From: a virus
Direction: 5' to 3' (one strand)
Length of the DNA: 46,665 bases
IMG/VR virus record: IMGVR_UViG_3300030685_000038
Span: 1-46,665 of that record
The stretch's first letter is position 1; each line of letters opens with the position of its first letter. Position numbers and translations under genes: made by a program. The notes under the pieces were generated by a model. That model made no database searches, was not told the origin of the DNA, and saw nothing but the letters and a program-made list of their open reading frames with translations. Shown here piece by piece: positions 27,893-36,203 of the stretch.

Positions 27893-29888
27893 TAATGTTG
27901 GTTTCTTTTGGGCTGACGCCTTTGAAATAAAGGTCAAAAAAGAAGCCAAACCGGTAAAAGTTATTCCTGAAAAAGTATGGCTAAACGATGATTATTTGCC
28001 CGGCTTGGCCCAGGCAAAAGCAATGCCCGGAATGAAGTTCTTAAATAATGAGGAACTTATCCAACTGCGAGCATCCGGTGATCGAATGCTTTTTGACATT
28101 GAGTGCTACCCAAATTATTTTTTAGCGTCTTTTAGATCGTATTTGACCGGAAAAGCAATTTACTTTGAACTTGGAGGGAGCAAAGAGTTTGAGCCGGAAA
28201 TGGTCAGATGGATATTAACTAACTTTACTATTATCGGATTTAATTCTTTGAACTACGATTTGCCGATCGTTTCTTTGGCAATAGCTGGCAAATCAATGGA
28301 GAAACTAAAGCAGGCTACTGATGATATTATTTTGCGAGGTATGCGTCAACATGAAATAATGCGAAATTACAAAACTAAGTTAATTCAGTGCGATATGATA
28401 GACCTTATGGGGCTTACCCCGCTGGCCCCGAGTCTAAAGACCTGCTCTGGCAGATTGCATACCCCTAAGATGCAAGACCTTCCATTCGAGCCGTCCAAAA
28501 TTTTGAACGATGACCAAAAAGCAATTGTCAGATGGTATAATCTAAACGGAGATCTCACCGCCACCGGATTTCTTTACCACAGGCTCAAATCTCATATCGA
28601 ACTGCGCGAAGCGATGTCCGCAGATTATGGAATGGATCTTCGGAGTAAATCGGATCCCCAAATTGCAGAAACCATAATTGGAGCCGAGTATACCAAGATC
28701 ACTGGCGAGCGACCTACTAGATCGGAGGTATCTATAGGGGCTGTCCACAGGTATGCCCCACCCGCATTTATCCAATTCCAAAGCCCCCTTTTGCAATGGG
28801 CATTCAAGGCCATCACTGAGGCCGAATATATCGTCGATGATAAGGGCAGGATAGGCTTGCCAAAGGCCGTGAAGGCTCTTAAACTGGAAATAAATGGCAG
28901 CATCTATCGAATGGGCATCGGCGGCTTGCATTCAAGCGAAAAATCCTCCTGCCATGTAGCTACGGATTTGGTCGAATATCACGATCTCGATGTGACTTCT
29001 TATTATCCTAGAACCATTCTGAATAGTGGATTATTTCCTCTAAATCTAGGGCCACTATTTCTTCGGATCTATGATGGGATTGTAGTAAAACGAGTCCATG
29101 CAAAGGAAGTGCATATTAAGGTTACTGCCAATGGCCTAAAAATCGTAATTAATGGCACTTTTGGCAAAATGGGTAGCAAATACTCCATTATTTATGCACC
29201 AGCCCTTTTGATTTATGTAACCCTTACGGGGCAATTGTCTTTGCTCATGCTCATTGAAGCATACGAGTTAGCTGGACTTCATGTGATAAGTGCAAATACC
29301 GATGGTATTATCATCGAATGCGCCAAATCTCAGGTAGCCTTGATGAATGAAATCAAGGCTCGGTGGGAAAGTATAACTGGTTATGAAACCGAAGAAACCA
29401 GCTATAAAGCAGTCTATTCCAGAGATGTTAATAATTACATAGCCATCAAAACCAACGGCGAAGCAAAATGCAAAGGGGTGTTCTACAACCCTTTTCTTGA
29501 CGAAGATCCACGAAAGGCACTAGAGCATAACCCAAGCAATACGATATGTTCAGATGCGGTGGTAAATTATTTAACTAAGGGAATCCCGCTAAAAGATACT
29601 ATTGAAGGGTGCAAAGATATAACCGCTTTTCTCACAGTACGTAGGGCTAAAGGCGGGGCGGTAAAGATCTGGGAAGACGGGCGAATCGAATATCTGGGAA
29701 AGGCGGTTCGCTGGTATTATTCTACCGAAGCGAAAGGCGCTATAATCGGCGCCGAAAGCGGCGACAGAGTTGCCAATACCGAAGATTCAAGGCCGGTGAT
29801 GGAGCTTCCACAATGCTTCCCGGAAGATGTGGATATTGCCCGCTACATCCAGGAGTCTTCCGAAATGCTGACCGATTTAGGATTGTGA
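27882..29888 (+). CDS. Family B DNA polymerase with 3'-5' exonuclease domain
   Basis: The 668-residue enzyme replicates phage DNA. Exonuclease motifs are MLFDIECYPNYF (Exo I, D-x-E) and GFNSLNYDLPI (Exo II). Polymerase motif A is DLDVTSYYPRTIL, motif B KIVINGTFGKMGSKYS, and motif C ISANTDGIIIE. In motif C the usual D-T-D reads N-T-D, keeping the second Asp; this variant is, as I recall, common in siphophage polymerases. The gene overlaps the clamp gene by eleven bases. Its stop overlaps the stop of the converging tail-tip gene by 12 bases, leaving no room for a terminator between them. Confidence 0.9.
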   Translation: MRTDNVGFFWADAFEIKVKKEAKPVKVIPEKVWLNDDYLPGLAQAKAMPGMKFLNNEELIQLRASGDRMLFDIECYPNYFLASFRSYLTGKAIYFELGGSKEFEPEMVRWILTNFTIIGFNSLNYDLPIVSLAIAGKSMEKLKQATDDIILRGMRQHEIMRNYKTKLIQCDMIDLMGLTPLAPSLKTCSGRLHTPKMQDLPFEPSKILNDDQKAIVRWYNLNGDLTATGFLYHRLKSHIELREAMSADYGMDLRSKSDPQIAETIIGAEYTKITGERPTRSEVSIGAVHRYAPPAFIQFQSPLLQWAFKAITEAEYIVDDKGRIGLPKAVKALKLEINGSIYRMGIGGLHSSEKSSCHVATDLVEYHDLDVTSYYPRTILNSGLFPLNLGPLFLRIYDGIVVKRVHAKEVHIKVTANGLKIVINGTFGKMGSKYSIIYAPALLIYVTLTGQLSLLMLIEAYELAGLHVISANTDGIIIECAKSQVALMNEIKARWESITGYETEETSYKAVYSRDVNNYIAIKTNGEAKCKGVFYNPFLDEDPRKALEHNPSNTICSDAVVNYLTKGIPLKDTIEGCKDITAFLTVRRAKGGAVKIWEDGRIEYLGKAVRWYYSTEAKGAIIGAESGDRVANTEDSRPVMELPQCFPEDVDIARYIQESSEMLTDLGL

Positions 29889-32800
29889 AGTTATATCTAG
29901 CTCCGCACTAGTGCCAGATACTCCAAATGCGGATATCGGAGTAGCGACCATTCTTATCGTTGTAAGATCGGCCTGATTGTAGAATGCCTCATCTATTCGT
30001 TTATCCAAACGATACACCTTAAAAGCGTTTGCCAAATTGGTTCGATCAGTAGCGGTAAGATCGTAAGGGGTATCATCAGAAGATTTGGTCCAGATAAACA
30101 AATGATGCTTAGAATTGTTTTCAGTTCCAGAAAAGTATTTACCTATAAAGCAACGCCCGGCTGTACTGGGAATAATGCTATTGCCAAGCGCGTTAAGGAA
30201 TCCGATTGGCACATAGGTTAATGCGTTTTCTTCATCCACGCTAACTAGCCTAGTAAGACATCCAATAAGATTGCCATTCAATGCATCGCTAATAGTTGAA
30301 GTAGCCTTTTGCATGAATCCAACTATTAAGGTTCTGTCAGAAAGCAAAACCGAATCTCCCGGAGCGTGGCTATCAGAAGCATCCCCCACTATGGCCCAAC
30401 CGCGTTCATCCAAACCGGCTTCCATAAAGCCCCAGTTAATTTTTGCGTCTGGATAATCTAGTATGACCGCCGTCAAAGTTATGTATTTCTTTATCGAAGT
30501 TAAACCGTATAGAGAGGTCCAATAATCAGACAATCCCGGGTTAAACCCTTCGGAGGTTGAAGTAATTGAAATGGGAGTAGTTGCCGTTGGGGAATCGTGG
30601 ACCAATAGCATAAGATTAAAAGCATAGCTGTCTGTGCTTTTCAAAATCAAAGCGGGTTTATCATGACCTTCAATTGATGGATTAGGATCTTGGTTTAGGT
30701 ATGGAAAAATAGATCCCCCCGTTAAAAGGGATTTCCACAATACCCCGGCGGCGATAAGATCGGCTTTTGTGAATGTGAGAAATCCTTTATCATCGGTAAT
30801 TTTAGTTATAGTTACTGATGAGGCATCCGCCATAGCGGCTACCAATTGCAGAGTGGTTGGACCTGAAATAGCAGCATCTATCCTAATCTGGATTTGGGAT
30901 GATGTTTTAGAAGTGATATTGTGCAAAAAGGTTTTAGTTCCGGTATTATCGGCGACCGCAGCGGCGATAGGGTATACGGATTCTCTATCTCCGGAAATGT
31001 TGGTAGATCCGTATATTTCCACAATGTCGGTAACTTCCGCTTCTAATTCGGGGCCAACTATAGAGAGCACTAACGCGGTACTGGTTTCCTTAGAAGAATT
31101 CACTATTCCTCTCCAAAAAGAAAGCGAACTGGTGGCATTTCCTTCTACTTTTATTTCCAAAATTCCAGTGCTGGTCGGAATATAGACTGACCCGGTGTAA
31201 TTAGGAATAGAGATCCAATCCGGATTAGCCGGAGTATCGACGATAGATGGATCTAAATTGATGGAAGCGGTCAAAGCGAGGTATCGGTAATAGGTAGTGA
31301 CTAGGGAAGAGGTGGGATAGTACGCACGCATGGAATTTGACGAGTCTGATTCTAACTTTATCCAGGGGATTTCAGAAAGAAGCACGTACGCGATTCGATC
31401 TTCTCCCGGGTCAGGAGCAGTTGCCATATCGTACGCGAATACGTTGGAATCGTAAGCAATGGCTTCTACCGATATTTTTCCATCGTTCAGTTGAGAAGAA
31501 GTAACTGTGAAAGTTTTTGAAAATTCCGACTCTGGACCAATCGCATAAATTATTGGCAACTCGGTCATACTAGAAAAATCGATAGGGCAAGAAGAAGGGA
31601 TAACTATCACACTATTGGAACTGGAGTATAAAAATGTGCATTTTACAGGACCATAAACGTCGCCATTTGATTTCCGAAGAACTACCCAGAGAGATTCGTT
31701 TATATCAGAAGGAATAACGCTATCCGGGACTTCATCTGACAATGTTAGTTGTAGATCTTGCCCTATCCTAGTTGCTGAAATGATTACTCCAGATGATACC
31801 CAGGCCGGAAACGGCCATTGTACCATTATTACATCTCCGAGCAAAGGGATTAATCCATCTAGTCCACAAGTAAAAGTTACCGAATCTCGTTGAAGCACCA
31901 ATTTTTGGTATTGATACGCTGCCAATCTCCAAGCGAGTTGCCGATCTGAAACCCCTGAAAGAGTAACTTCTTTTGTATTTACCGCTTGAGATCCGGGTGG
32001 GGTAAACTGAATGGTGGCCTGTAGCCCAGTATCCGGGTCTATGTAGGCAGCGGATACGCTATCGTATTCCAAATTGGTGGTAAAAGAACTAGATAGGCTT
32101 AAATCAGAAGCATTATCTGGAGTAAATAAGGTGACTGGAATTATATTAGGTTTATCTATAGCAACTCTAAAATCGGAACCTACCACAAACAGAGAACCTT
32201 TGAAAACCGAAGCAGCGGAATTACACGCTTCAAATACATTGGTTTTATTGGTAAATACCGCATCGAAGTTCTCTGAAATTTCAGAAGCTAGTTTTTCCCA
32301 GTAAGAAAGGTCTAAAGAATCCCAAGTAAGGTTCCCCCCTTGCGGAGAAGTGAGCATGTCCACAATAGCCCAAATCGGAGATCTTGTTTCTATTACAGCA
32401 GTGGACTTTATCCCGTTAGTGCTCTGAAACAAAAGCCTTTGGCTAATAATGTTTATTTTGGAAGCAGAATCAGTCCCAATGCTATTTGATCCGGTTAAAG
32501 TTACCTTCAATAAAGATACTTCGGTTTCTTTATTGGAAAATGCTTTTCCATATACCGCACTTAAAGAAACTGCATCCGATCCAGTAGTTCCCGCTTTATT
32601 AGTTCTTCGGACACTGACTTCATATCTTCCAGAAGGTACTGATAGAATCTCGGTAAACCGTTGCGGGGTTACCTGATTTGAAGTATAACTTACCGAAGAG
32701 ATAACCCAATCTTCACGAGGATTGCCATATCGGTCTATTAGCCTATATCCGATTCTGATTACTACGGTAGCATTTATCGCATCCCCAGTAGCAGAGTCAA

Positions 32801-33578
32801 CCCCATACAGCCCTCCACCAAAAGAAAAATTTATTTGGATGGTATCTATAGAACAATCGGCTGGTGCAATTACAGTCGAAATAGTTTCGTATTTAGTCGA
32901 ATCAGAAGCGGCCAAATCGACGTCGGTTTTATCTCCTAGATAAACGATATCTTGAAAATCGCCTTCCGAAGCGCTGGGATTGTGTCGATAAGGAGGGAAT
33001 ACATGATAGGAACAACCTGGAATCGTAGAGATATCAGTATCTCCGACCATTACCTTTTTAATCGAAAGTTCCCCATAGCCCAGCGAAAGCCAGCAATGCA
33101 AAATCGACACATTGCTCACATATTCTACTGTGGGAAGAGCGAAGAACGATGGATACCATCGGTTTAGCCCATAGGATGCTTCAATAGGTTCGTTCAACTT
33201 CTTAGTATTAGATCGCCCTTGAAATGAAAATACATCGGATGCAGTAGGAAGTCCTCCAGTAACACTAGGGATATCCGACGCCTTCTTTGAGGTTAAAATA
33301 AAATAAGCACTTACTCCAATGGACAAGAGACTTATTGCCAAAGTAGCAATAAGCAGACCGGCCATTCCCGGAAAGACTCTGACTTCGATAGTTTTAGCCG
33401 AAGAATTCCAGTCTTTTCTTAGCAGCGGTATCCCATTTAGGGTGACTATAAAAGGGATGTCAATTAAATCTACTTCTCTTTTCAGCCATTCTACGGCCTC
33501 TTCTACGGTTTTTGCTTCTGGGAATCCGTAGATTCTAGAACTTTTGGCGATGGCGTCAGGATGAAAGATTACTTGCAT
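29877..33578 (-). CDS. Tail tip / central hub protein (gpJ-like)
   Basis: At 1233 residues, this large protein should form the distal end of the tail. Its N-terminal region resembles lambda-type tail-tip proteins. A membrane-insertion-like hydrophobic helix (GLLIATLAISLLSIGVSAYF, about residues 75-95) is followed by GGLPTASDVFSFQGRSN and EASYGLNRWYPSF. The long middle contains beta-sandwich repeats (fibronectin-like strands, TVTSSQLNDGKISVEAIAYD), and the C-terminus is a set of probable receptor-facing domains. It is the last gene of the leftward tail operon. I chose ATG 33578; TTG 33590 is possible. Confidence 0.82.
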   Translation of the reverse strand: MQVIFHPDAIAKSSRIYGFPEAKTVEEAVEWLKREVDLIDIPFIVTLNGIPLLRKDWNSSAKTIEVRVFPGMAGLLIATLAISLLSIGVSAYFILTSKKASDIPSVTGGLPTASDVFSFQGRSNTKKLNEPIEASYGLNRWYPSFFALPTVEYVSNVSILHCWLSLGYGELSIKKVMVGDTDISTIPGCSYHVFPPYRHNPSASEGDFQDIVYLGDKTDVDLAASDSTKYETISTVIAPADCSIDTIQINFSFGGGLYGVDSATGDAINATVVIRIGYRLIDRYGNPREDWVISSVSYTSNQVTPQRFTEILSVPSGRYEVSVRRTNKAGTTGSDAVSLSAVYGKAFSNKETEVSLLKVTLTGSNSIGTDSASKINIISQRLLFQSTNGIKSTAVIETRSPIWAIVDMLTSPQGGNLTWDSLDLSYWEKLASEISENFDAVFTNKTNVFEACNSAASVFKGSLFVVGSDFRVAIDKPNIIPVTLFTPDNASDLSLSSSFTTNLEYDSVSAAYIDPDTGLQATIQFTPPGSQAVNTKEVTLSGVSDRQLAWRLAAYQYQKLVLQRDSVTFTCGLDGLIPLLGDVIMVQWPFPAWVSSGVIISATRIGQDLQLTLSDEVPDSVIPSDINESLWVVLRKSNGDVYGPVKCTFLYSSSNSVIVIPSSCPIDFSSMTELPIIYAIGPESEFSKTFTVTSSQLNDGKISVEAIAYDSNVFAYDMATAPDPGEDRIAYVLLSEIPWIKLESDSSNSMRAYYPTSSLVTTYYRYLALTASINLDPSIVDTPANPDWISIPNYTGSVYIPTSTGILEIKVEGNATSSLSFWRGIVNSSKETSTALVLSIVGPELEAEVTDIVEIYGSTNISGDRESVYPIAAAVADNTGTKTFLHNITSKTSSQIQIRIDAAISGPTTLQLVAAMADASSVTITKITDDKGFLTFTKADLIAAGVLWKSLLTGGSIFPYLNQDPNPSIEGHDKPALILKSTDSYAFNLMLLVHDSPTATTPISITSTSEGFNPGLSDYWTSLYGLTSIKKYITLTAVILDYPDAKINWGFMEAGLDERGWAIVGDASDSHAPGDSVLLSDRTLIVGFMQKATSTISDALNGNLIGCLTRLVSVDEENALTYVPIGFLNALGNSIIPSTAGRCFIGKYFSGTENNSKHHLFIWTKSSDDTPYDLTATDRTNLANAFKVYRLDKRIDEAFYNQADLTTIRMVATPISAFGVSGTSAELDITSQS

Positions 33579-33997
33579 TGTGGATACCAATAGGCAAAAG
33601 TTTGAAATCGTTGATGCAATACGCTTTCGGATTGTCCCACTACCCCTAGTCCGAGCAATGTGTGATAGTATACATCATTTGCATATATTGCCACATGAGT
33701 TACCGACCCCTTAATTGCTAGGGTGACAATTGAAAAAGGGGCCTTGTCTCTAGCCCTTTGAAAATCTATCGAAGCGGACTCCTTTATCCCCTCTTCAAAG
33801 AGCGTGGCAGGGCGATCATTAATCGAGTAAAGCCAATCAGGAAGAGCTATGCCCCCGGCTGAATAGGCCCAAGTGATAAGCCCCCAACAATCAAATGCAA
33901 GAGGCCCTCTTGCTCCGACTTTCCAAGGCTTTCCGATAGCTAAGGTCAAAGCTCTAGCTACGCAATCCCGGAAATACGGAGTAGCTATAAATGCCAT
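33569..33997 (-). CDS. NlpC/P60-family tail-tip peptidase
   Basis: The 142-residue product has the NlpC/P60 catalytic Cys in LAFDCWGLITWAY and the His in VTHVAIYANDVYYH. Such enzymes sit in the tail tip and cut peptidoglycan stems during DNA injection. Order fits lambda-type tail tips: DUF1833 protein, NlpC/P60, then the hub. The lambda homologue gpK carries an additional JAB domain that is absent here. I chose ATG 33997; a TTG at 34018 would add seven residues. It overlaps the upstream gene by 44 bases and has no ribosome site, suggesting coupling. Confidence 0.85.
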   Translation of the reverse strand: MAFIATPYFRDCVARALTLAIGKPWKVGARGPLAFDCWGLITWAYSAGGIALPDWLYSINDRPATLFEEGIKESASIDFQRARDKAPFSIVTLAIKGSVTHVAIYANDVYYHTLLGLGVVGQSESVLHQRFQTFAYWYPQCK

Positions 33998-34451
33998 GAG
34001 GAAACCTTTGGTTAACAATATCAGGTACTGTAGCTTGAAAACTTACCGAGCTAAGAGTGGCCGTTGCGGACGATAGCTCTAATTTAATAGGTCTTGGATT
34101 CTGTGGCGCTGAGTATGTTTCAATATAAGTTCTATAATACAAATAGGTAGGAGTGGTTTTTGCTTTGATTAGATTTATAGTTTTTATAGCCAGACCATCG
34201 ATGTTGCTTATTGAAATAGTCATTGCTGAGTACCCGTCAGCCGACTGCTTTGGAAACTGTATTTTGAATGGGGCCGGTGTCCAAATCACAGAAGTGGTGC
34301 CATCTTCTAGCAAAGTGGTTCTTTTCTTTAACCCAGAACAATAGCACAACCTAGGATTGATGTCAATCATTATGGTTTCAAAAATTTCCAAGGCATCGTC
34401 ACAAGAGGCGTAGGCTTCTTGCAGGGCATCAGTAAGTATCGGGTTACTCAT
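33954..34451 (-). CDS. DUF1833 family tail protein
   Basis: The 165-residue product shows the DUF1833 pattern: an early EIFETIMIDINPRLCYCSG strand, then a APFKIQFPKQSADGYSAM segment. Next are SNIDGLAIKTI and a C-terminal RFPHGIYSYSVFPGL, where FP...Y...FPGL is characteristic. These proteins connect the distal tail to the tip complex. Position between the FISUMP-bearing tail protein and the NlpC/P60 gene is as expected. It starts at an ATGA overlap. Confidence 0.82.
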   Translation of the reverse strand: MSNPILTDALQEAYASCDDALEIFETIMIDINPRLCYCSGLKKRTTLLEDGTTSVIWTPAPFKIQFPKQSADGYSAMTISISNIDGLAIKTINLIKAKTTPTYLYYRTYIETYSAPQNPRPIKLELSSATATLSSVSFQATVPDIVNQRFPHGIYSYSVFPGLRS

Positions 34452-36202
34452 TGGTTATCCACAATCTTGATTGTATTCCAGTTGCTTATCTTCCCCCCGC
34501 CATAAACGCACCAAGTATAGGTGTCATTTGGCAGATTTTCGCCCATATAAATTGTACCAGTAGTAGAAGAGGCGAAATTAAAATGCCAATCGCTTTGTGC
34601 GACTAAAACTCCATCCGAAGAGAAAGCCACTGAAACCGAATTTGAAGAAAAAATTCCACTAATAGGTTGGCTATGACCTTTCCATCCTGATACTTGAGAT
34701 ACGCTAGTGATTCGTTGAAGATCGACTATCAATCCTGATAATTTTATTTGGCCTAGACAATTAGTTACCGAAAATTCTATTTTCCCAGTTAGGTTAAGAG
34801 AGCAACCTTGAATATCAAAAATAGATGTGATAAATTTCTTTCTCCCGCAGTCAGTTACTTTCCACCACCAAGCGATGAACTGGGATAGCATATCCAAACT
34901 CATAGAAGCGGTTAGCGAAATTGTAGTTCCTATGCTGCGTTCTATCAGTTGTGCGAAATACGGATCGTCTATGGAAAGGATGGTATCGGTAGATACCTTA
35001 GACAGGTCTGAATTTGCAGCGATTGGGAAAGGGCAAACCGGCAACTCTCCGGATGATAAAACTATTTCGGGAAGTTTAGAAGTAGGAAGTTCTAATACCG
35101 CTTTGACCGGAAAGGTCAAAGTAGCACCCCTTTCCAAGGGAGCGATTTTATATTGCCCGGTTATATAGGCGTCTATTTTGGATAACCCAATCGGAAATAC
35201 CGGATATTCAAAATAGCCAGTAGGTCTATCCATATACATTCGCAGCACCTTGGACAGTTCTTCGGCAGTATAGGTATATGCAAATGAAGAAGAAAATACT
35301 GGGTCTCCTATTGCAAGATTCCTACGGATACGCCCGGTGGTAGGAGAAAACGACTTGGATTCCAAAATCATTTGAAGCGATACCCCGTCATCCGGAAACC
35401 GGCTTTCGCCCGATTCTGATCCCGGATCGGGGTTAATCCAAGGGACAATGCTGTACTCAAAGATGGCTATTTCGCTAGACTGCCCGTCTTTTATTGCAAT
35501 TGCCTTCAAGGTAAATGCTTTTAGTAGCAATATCGGGCCAGTGGAACTGCTTGCAGAAGGGGTGGATCCATCGGTGGTATAATAAAGTACTGCACCCTCA
35601 GTTACACTTTCCAAAGAGATGACTTGATATTTGTCATACATACCGGACGAAGGGGTAGCGGTCGGAGAAGCTATCGGGGGCGGGGCCGTATCTACAATAC
35701 ACCGAAGCGACATGCCGTTCGACTTGTCGAAGTCGCTGCGGAACATGAGGGGGTCGCCGTCGTCGACGGCCCGGCTCCAGGCGTTGAACGCAATATACTC
35801 GGAAGACGACCAGAAGAAGGCGACGTAGCTGAGGTTGCCGAACGTCCCGTCGCTGAAGCGGAGGCCCGCCGGCAGAGCAGAGAAACCATAGTCGTCCGTA
35901 CCAGTATTCGTAAGCCAAAGGGAAGAATTTGCTTTTAGTTTCGTGCCGGCTACATCTTCTCCGATAGCCGTGGTTAAAGCGGTCCACTCAGCATCGGTAG
36001 GAATATGGCACCCGGGAGGGCAAGCGCTTGCAAGATCATCCCAAGGGTATAAACGCCCATAGATAGCTTCATTGATAGGATCATCGTTATAGGTGTGACT
36101 ATTTGCAGAAGCGTAGGATAGATTCTTAGTGAACCACCACTTACCATCGAGCATTTGGACGCATGGATATATTTTACCATCGCGGGGATCAGTGAAGTCC
36201 AT
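34448..36202 (-). CDS. Distal tail protein with N-terminal FISUMP domain and a putative hypervariable segment
   Basis: The 584-residue protein has three parts. Residues 1-171 form a FISUMP domain (FTDPRDGKIYPCVQ, GRLYPWDDLASACPPGCHIP, DAEWTALTTAIG, GTDDYGFSALPAGLRFSDG, FFWSSSEY), a C-type-lectin-like fold named from Fibrobacter. Residues about 176-255 match a chitobiase/HEX C-terminal repeat (GAVLYYTTDGSTPSASSS). The rest (from about 260) looks like a distal tail protein (ERGATLTFPVKAVLELP). Residues about 109-168 are encoded by a sharply GC-richer segment whose codons nearly all end in C or G. The domain is likely displayed at the tail tip for receptor binding. It follows the tape measure gene. 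Confidence 0.85.
   Translation of the reverse strand: MDFTDPRDGKIYPCVQMLDGKWWFTKNLSYASANSHTYNDDPINEAIYGRLYPWDDLASACPPGCHIPTDAEWTALTTAIGEDVAGTKLKANSSLWLTNTGTDDYGFSALPAGLRFSDGTFGNLSYVAFFWSSSEYIAFNAWSRAVDDGDPLMFRSDFDKSNGMSLRCIVDTAPPPIASPTATPSSGMYDKYQVISLESVTEGAVLYYTTDGSTPSASSSTGPILLLKAFTLKAIAIKDGQSSEIAIFEYSIVPWINPDPGSESGESRFPDDGVSLQMILESKSFSPTTGRIRRNLAIGDPVFSSSFAYTYTAEELSKVLRMYMDRPTGYFEYPVFPIGLSKIDAYITGQYKIAPLERGATLTFPVKAVLELPTSKLPEIVLSSGELPVCPFPIAANSDLSKVSTDTILSIDDPYFAQLIERSIGTTISLTASMSLDMLSQFIAWWWKVTDCGRKKFITSIFDIQGCSLNLTGKIEFSVTNCLGQIKLSGLIVDLQRITSVSQVSGWKGHSQPISGIFSSNSVSVAFSSDGVLVAQSDWHFNFASSTTGTIYMGENLPNDTYTWCVYGGGKISNWNTIKIVDNQ
35701..35880 (-). other. Putative diversity-generating variable region (VR-like)
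   Basis: By hand count 115 of these 180 bases are G or C (about 64%), against 35-40% in the 60 bases on each side. On the coding strand, most residues between about 124 and 159 use NNC codons with unrelated first two bases (for example CTC AGC TAC GTC GCC TTC; GTC GAC GAC GGC GAC CCC CTC). This is what AAC codons in a template repeat become after adenine mutagenesis. Fixed words remain between them (SSSEY, AW, KSNGMSLRC). The position at the C-terminal end of a C-type-lectin-like domain matches known DGR targets. Confidence 0.65.
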
Positions 36203-36203
36203 A

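Noticed and set aside
29900-33570. Plus-strand frames opposite the tail-tip gene
   Set aside because: Several 60-140 codon frames, all antisense to a continuous 1233-codon gene with recognisable tail-tip features.
35624-35938. Plus-strand frames over the GC-rich tail segment
   Set aside because: Antisense to the FISUMP variable segment; Arg/Glu/Val-rich sequences are a by-product of its GC content.
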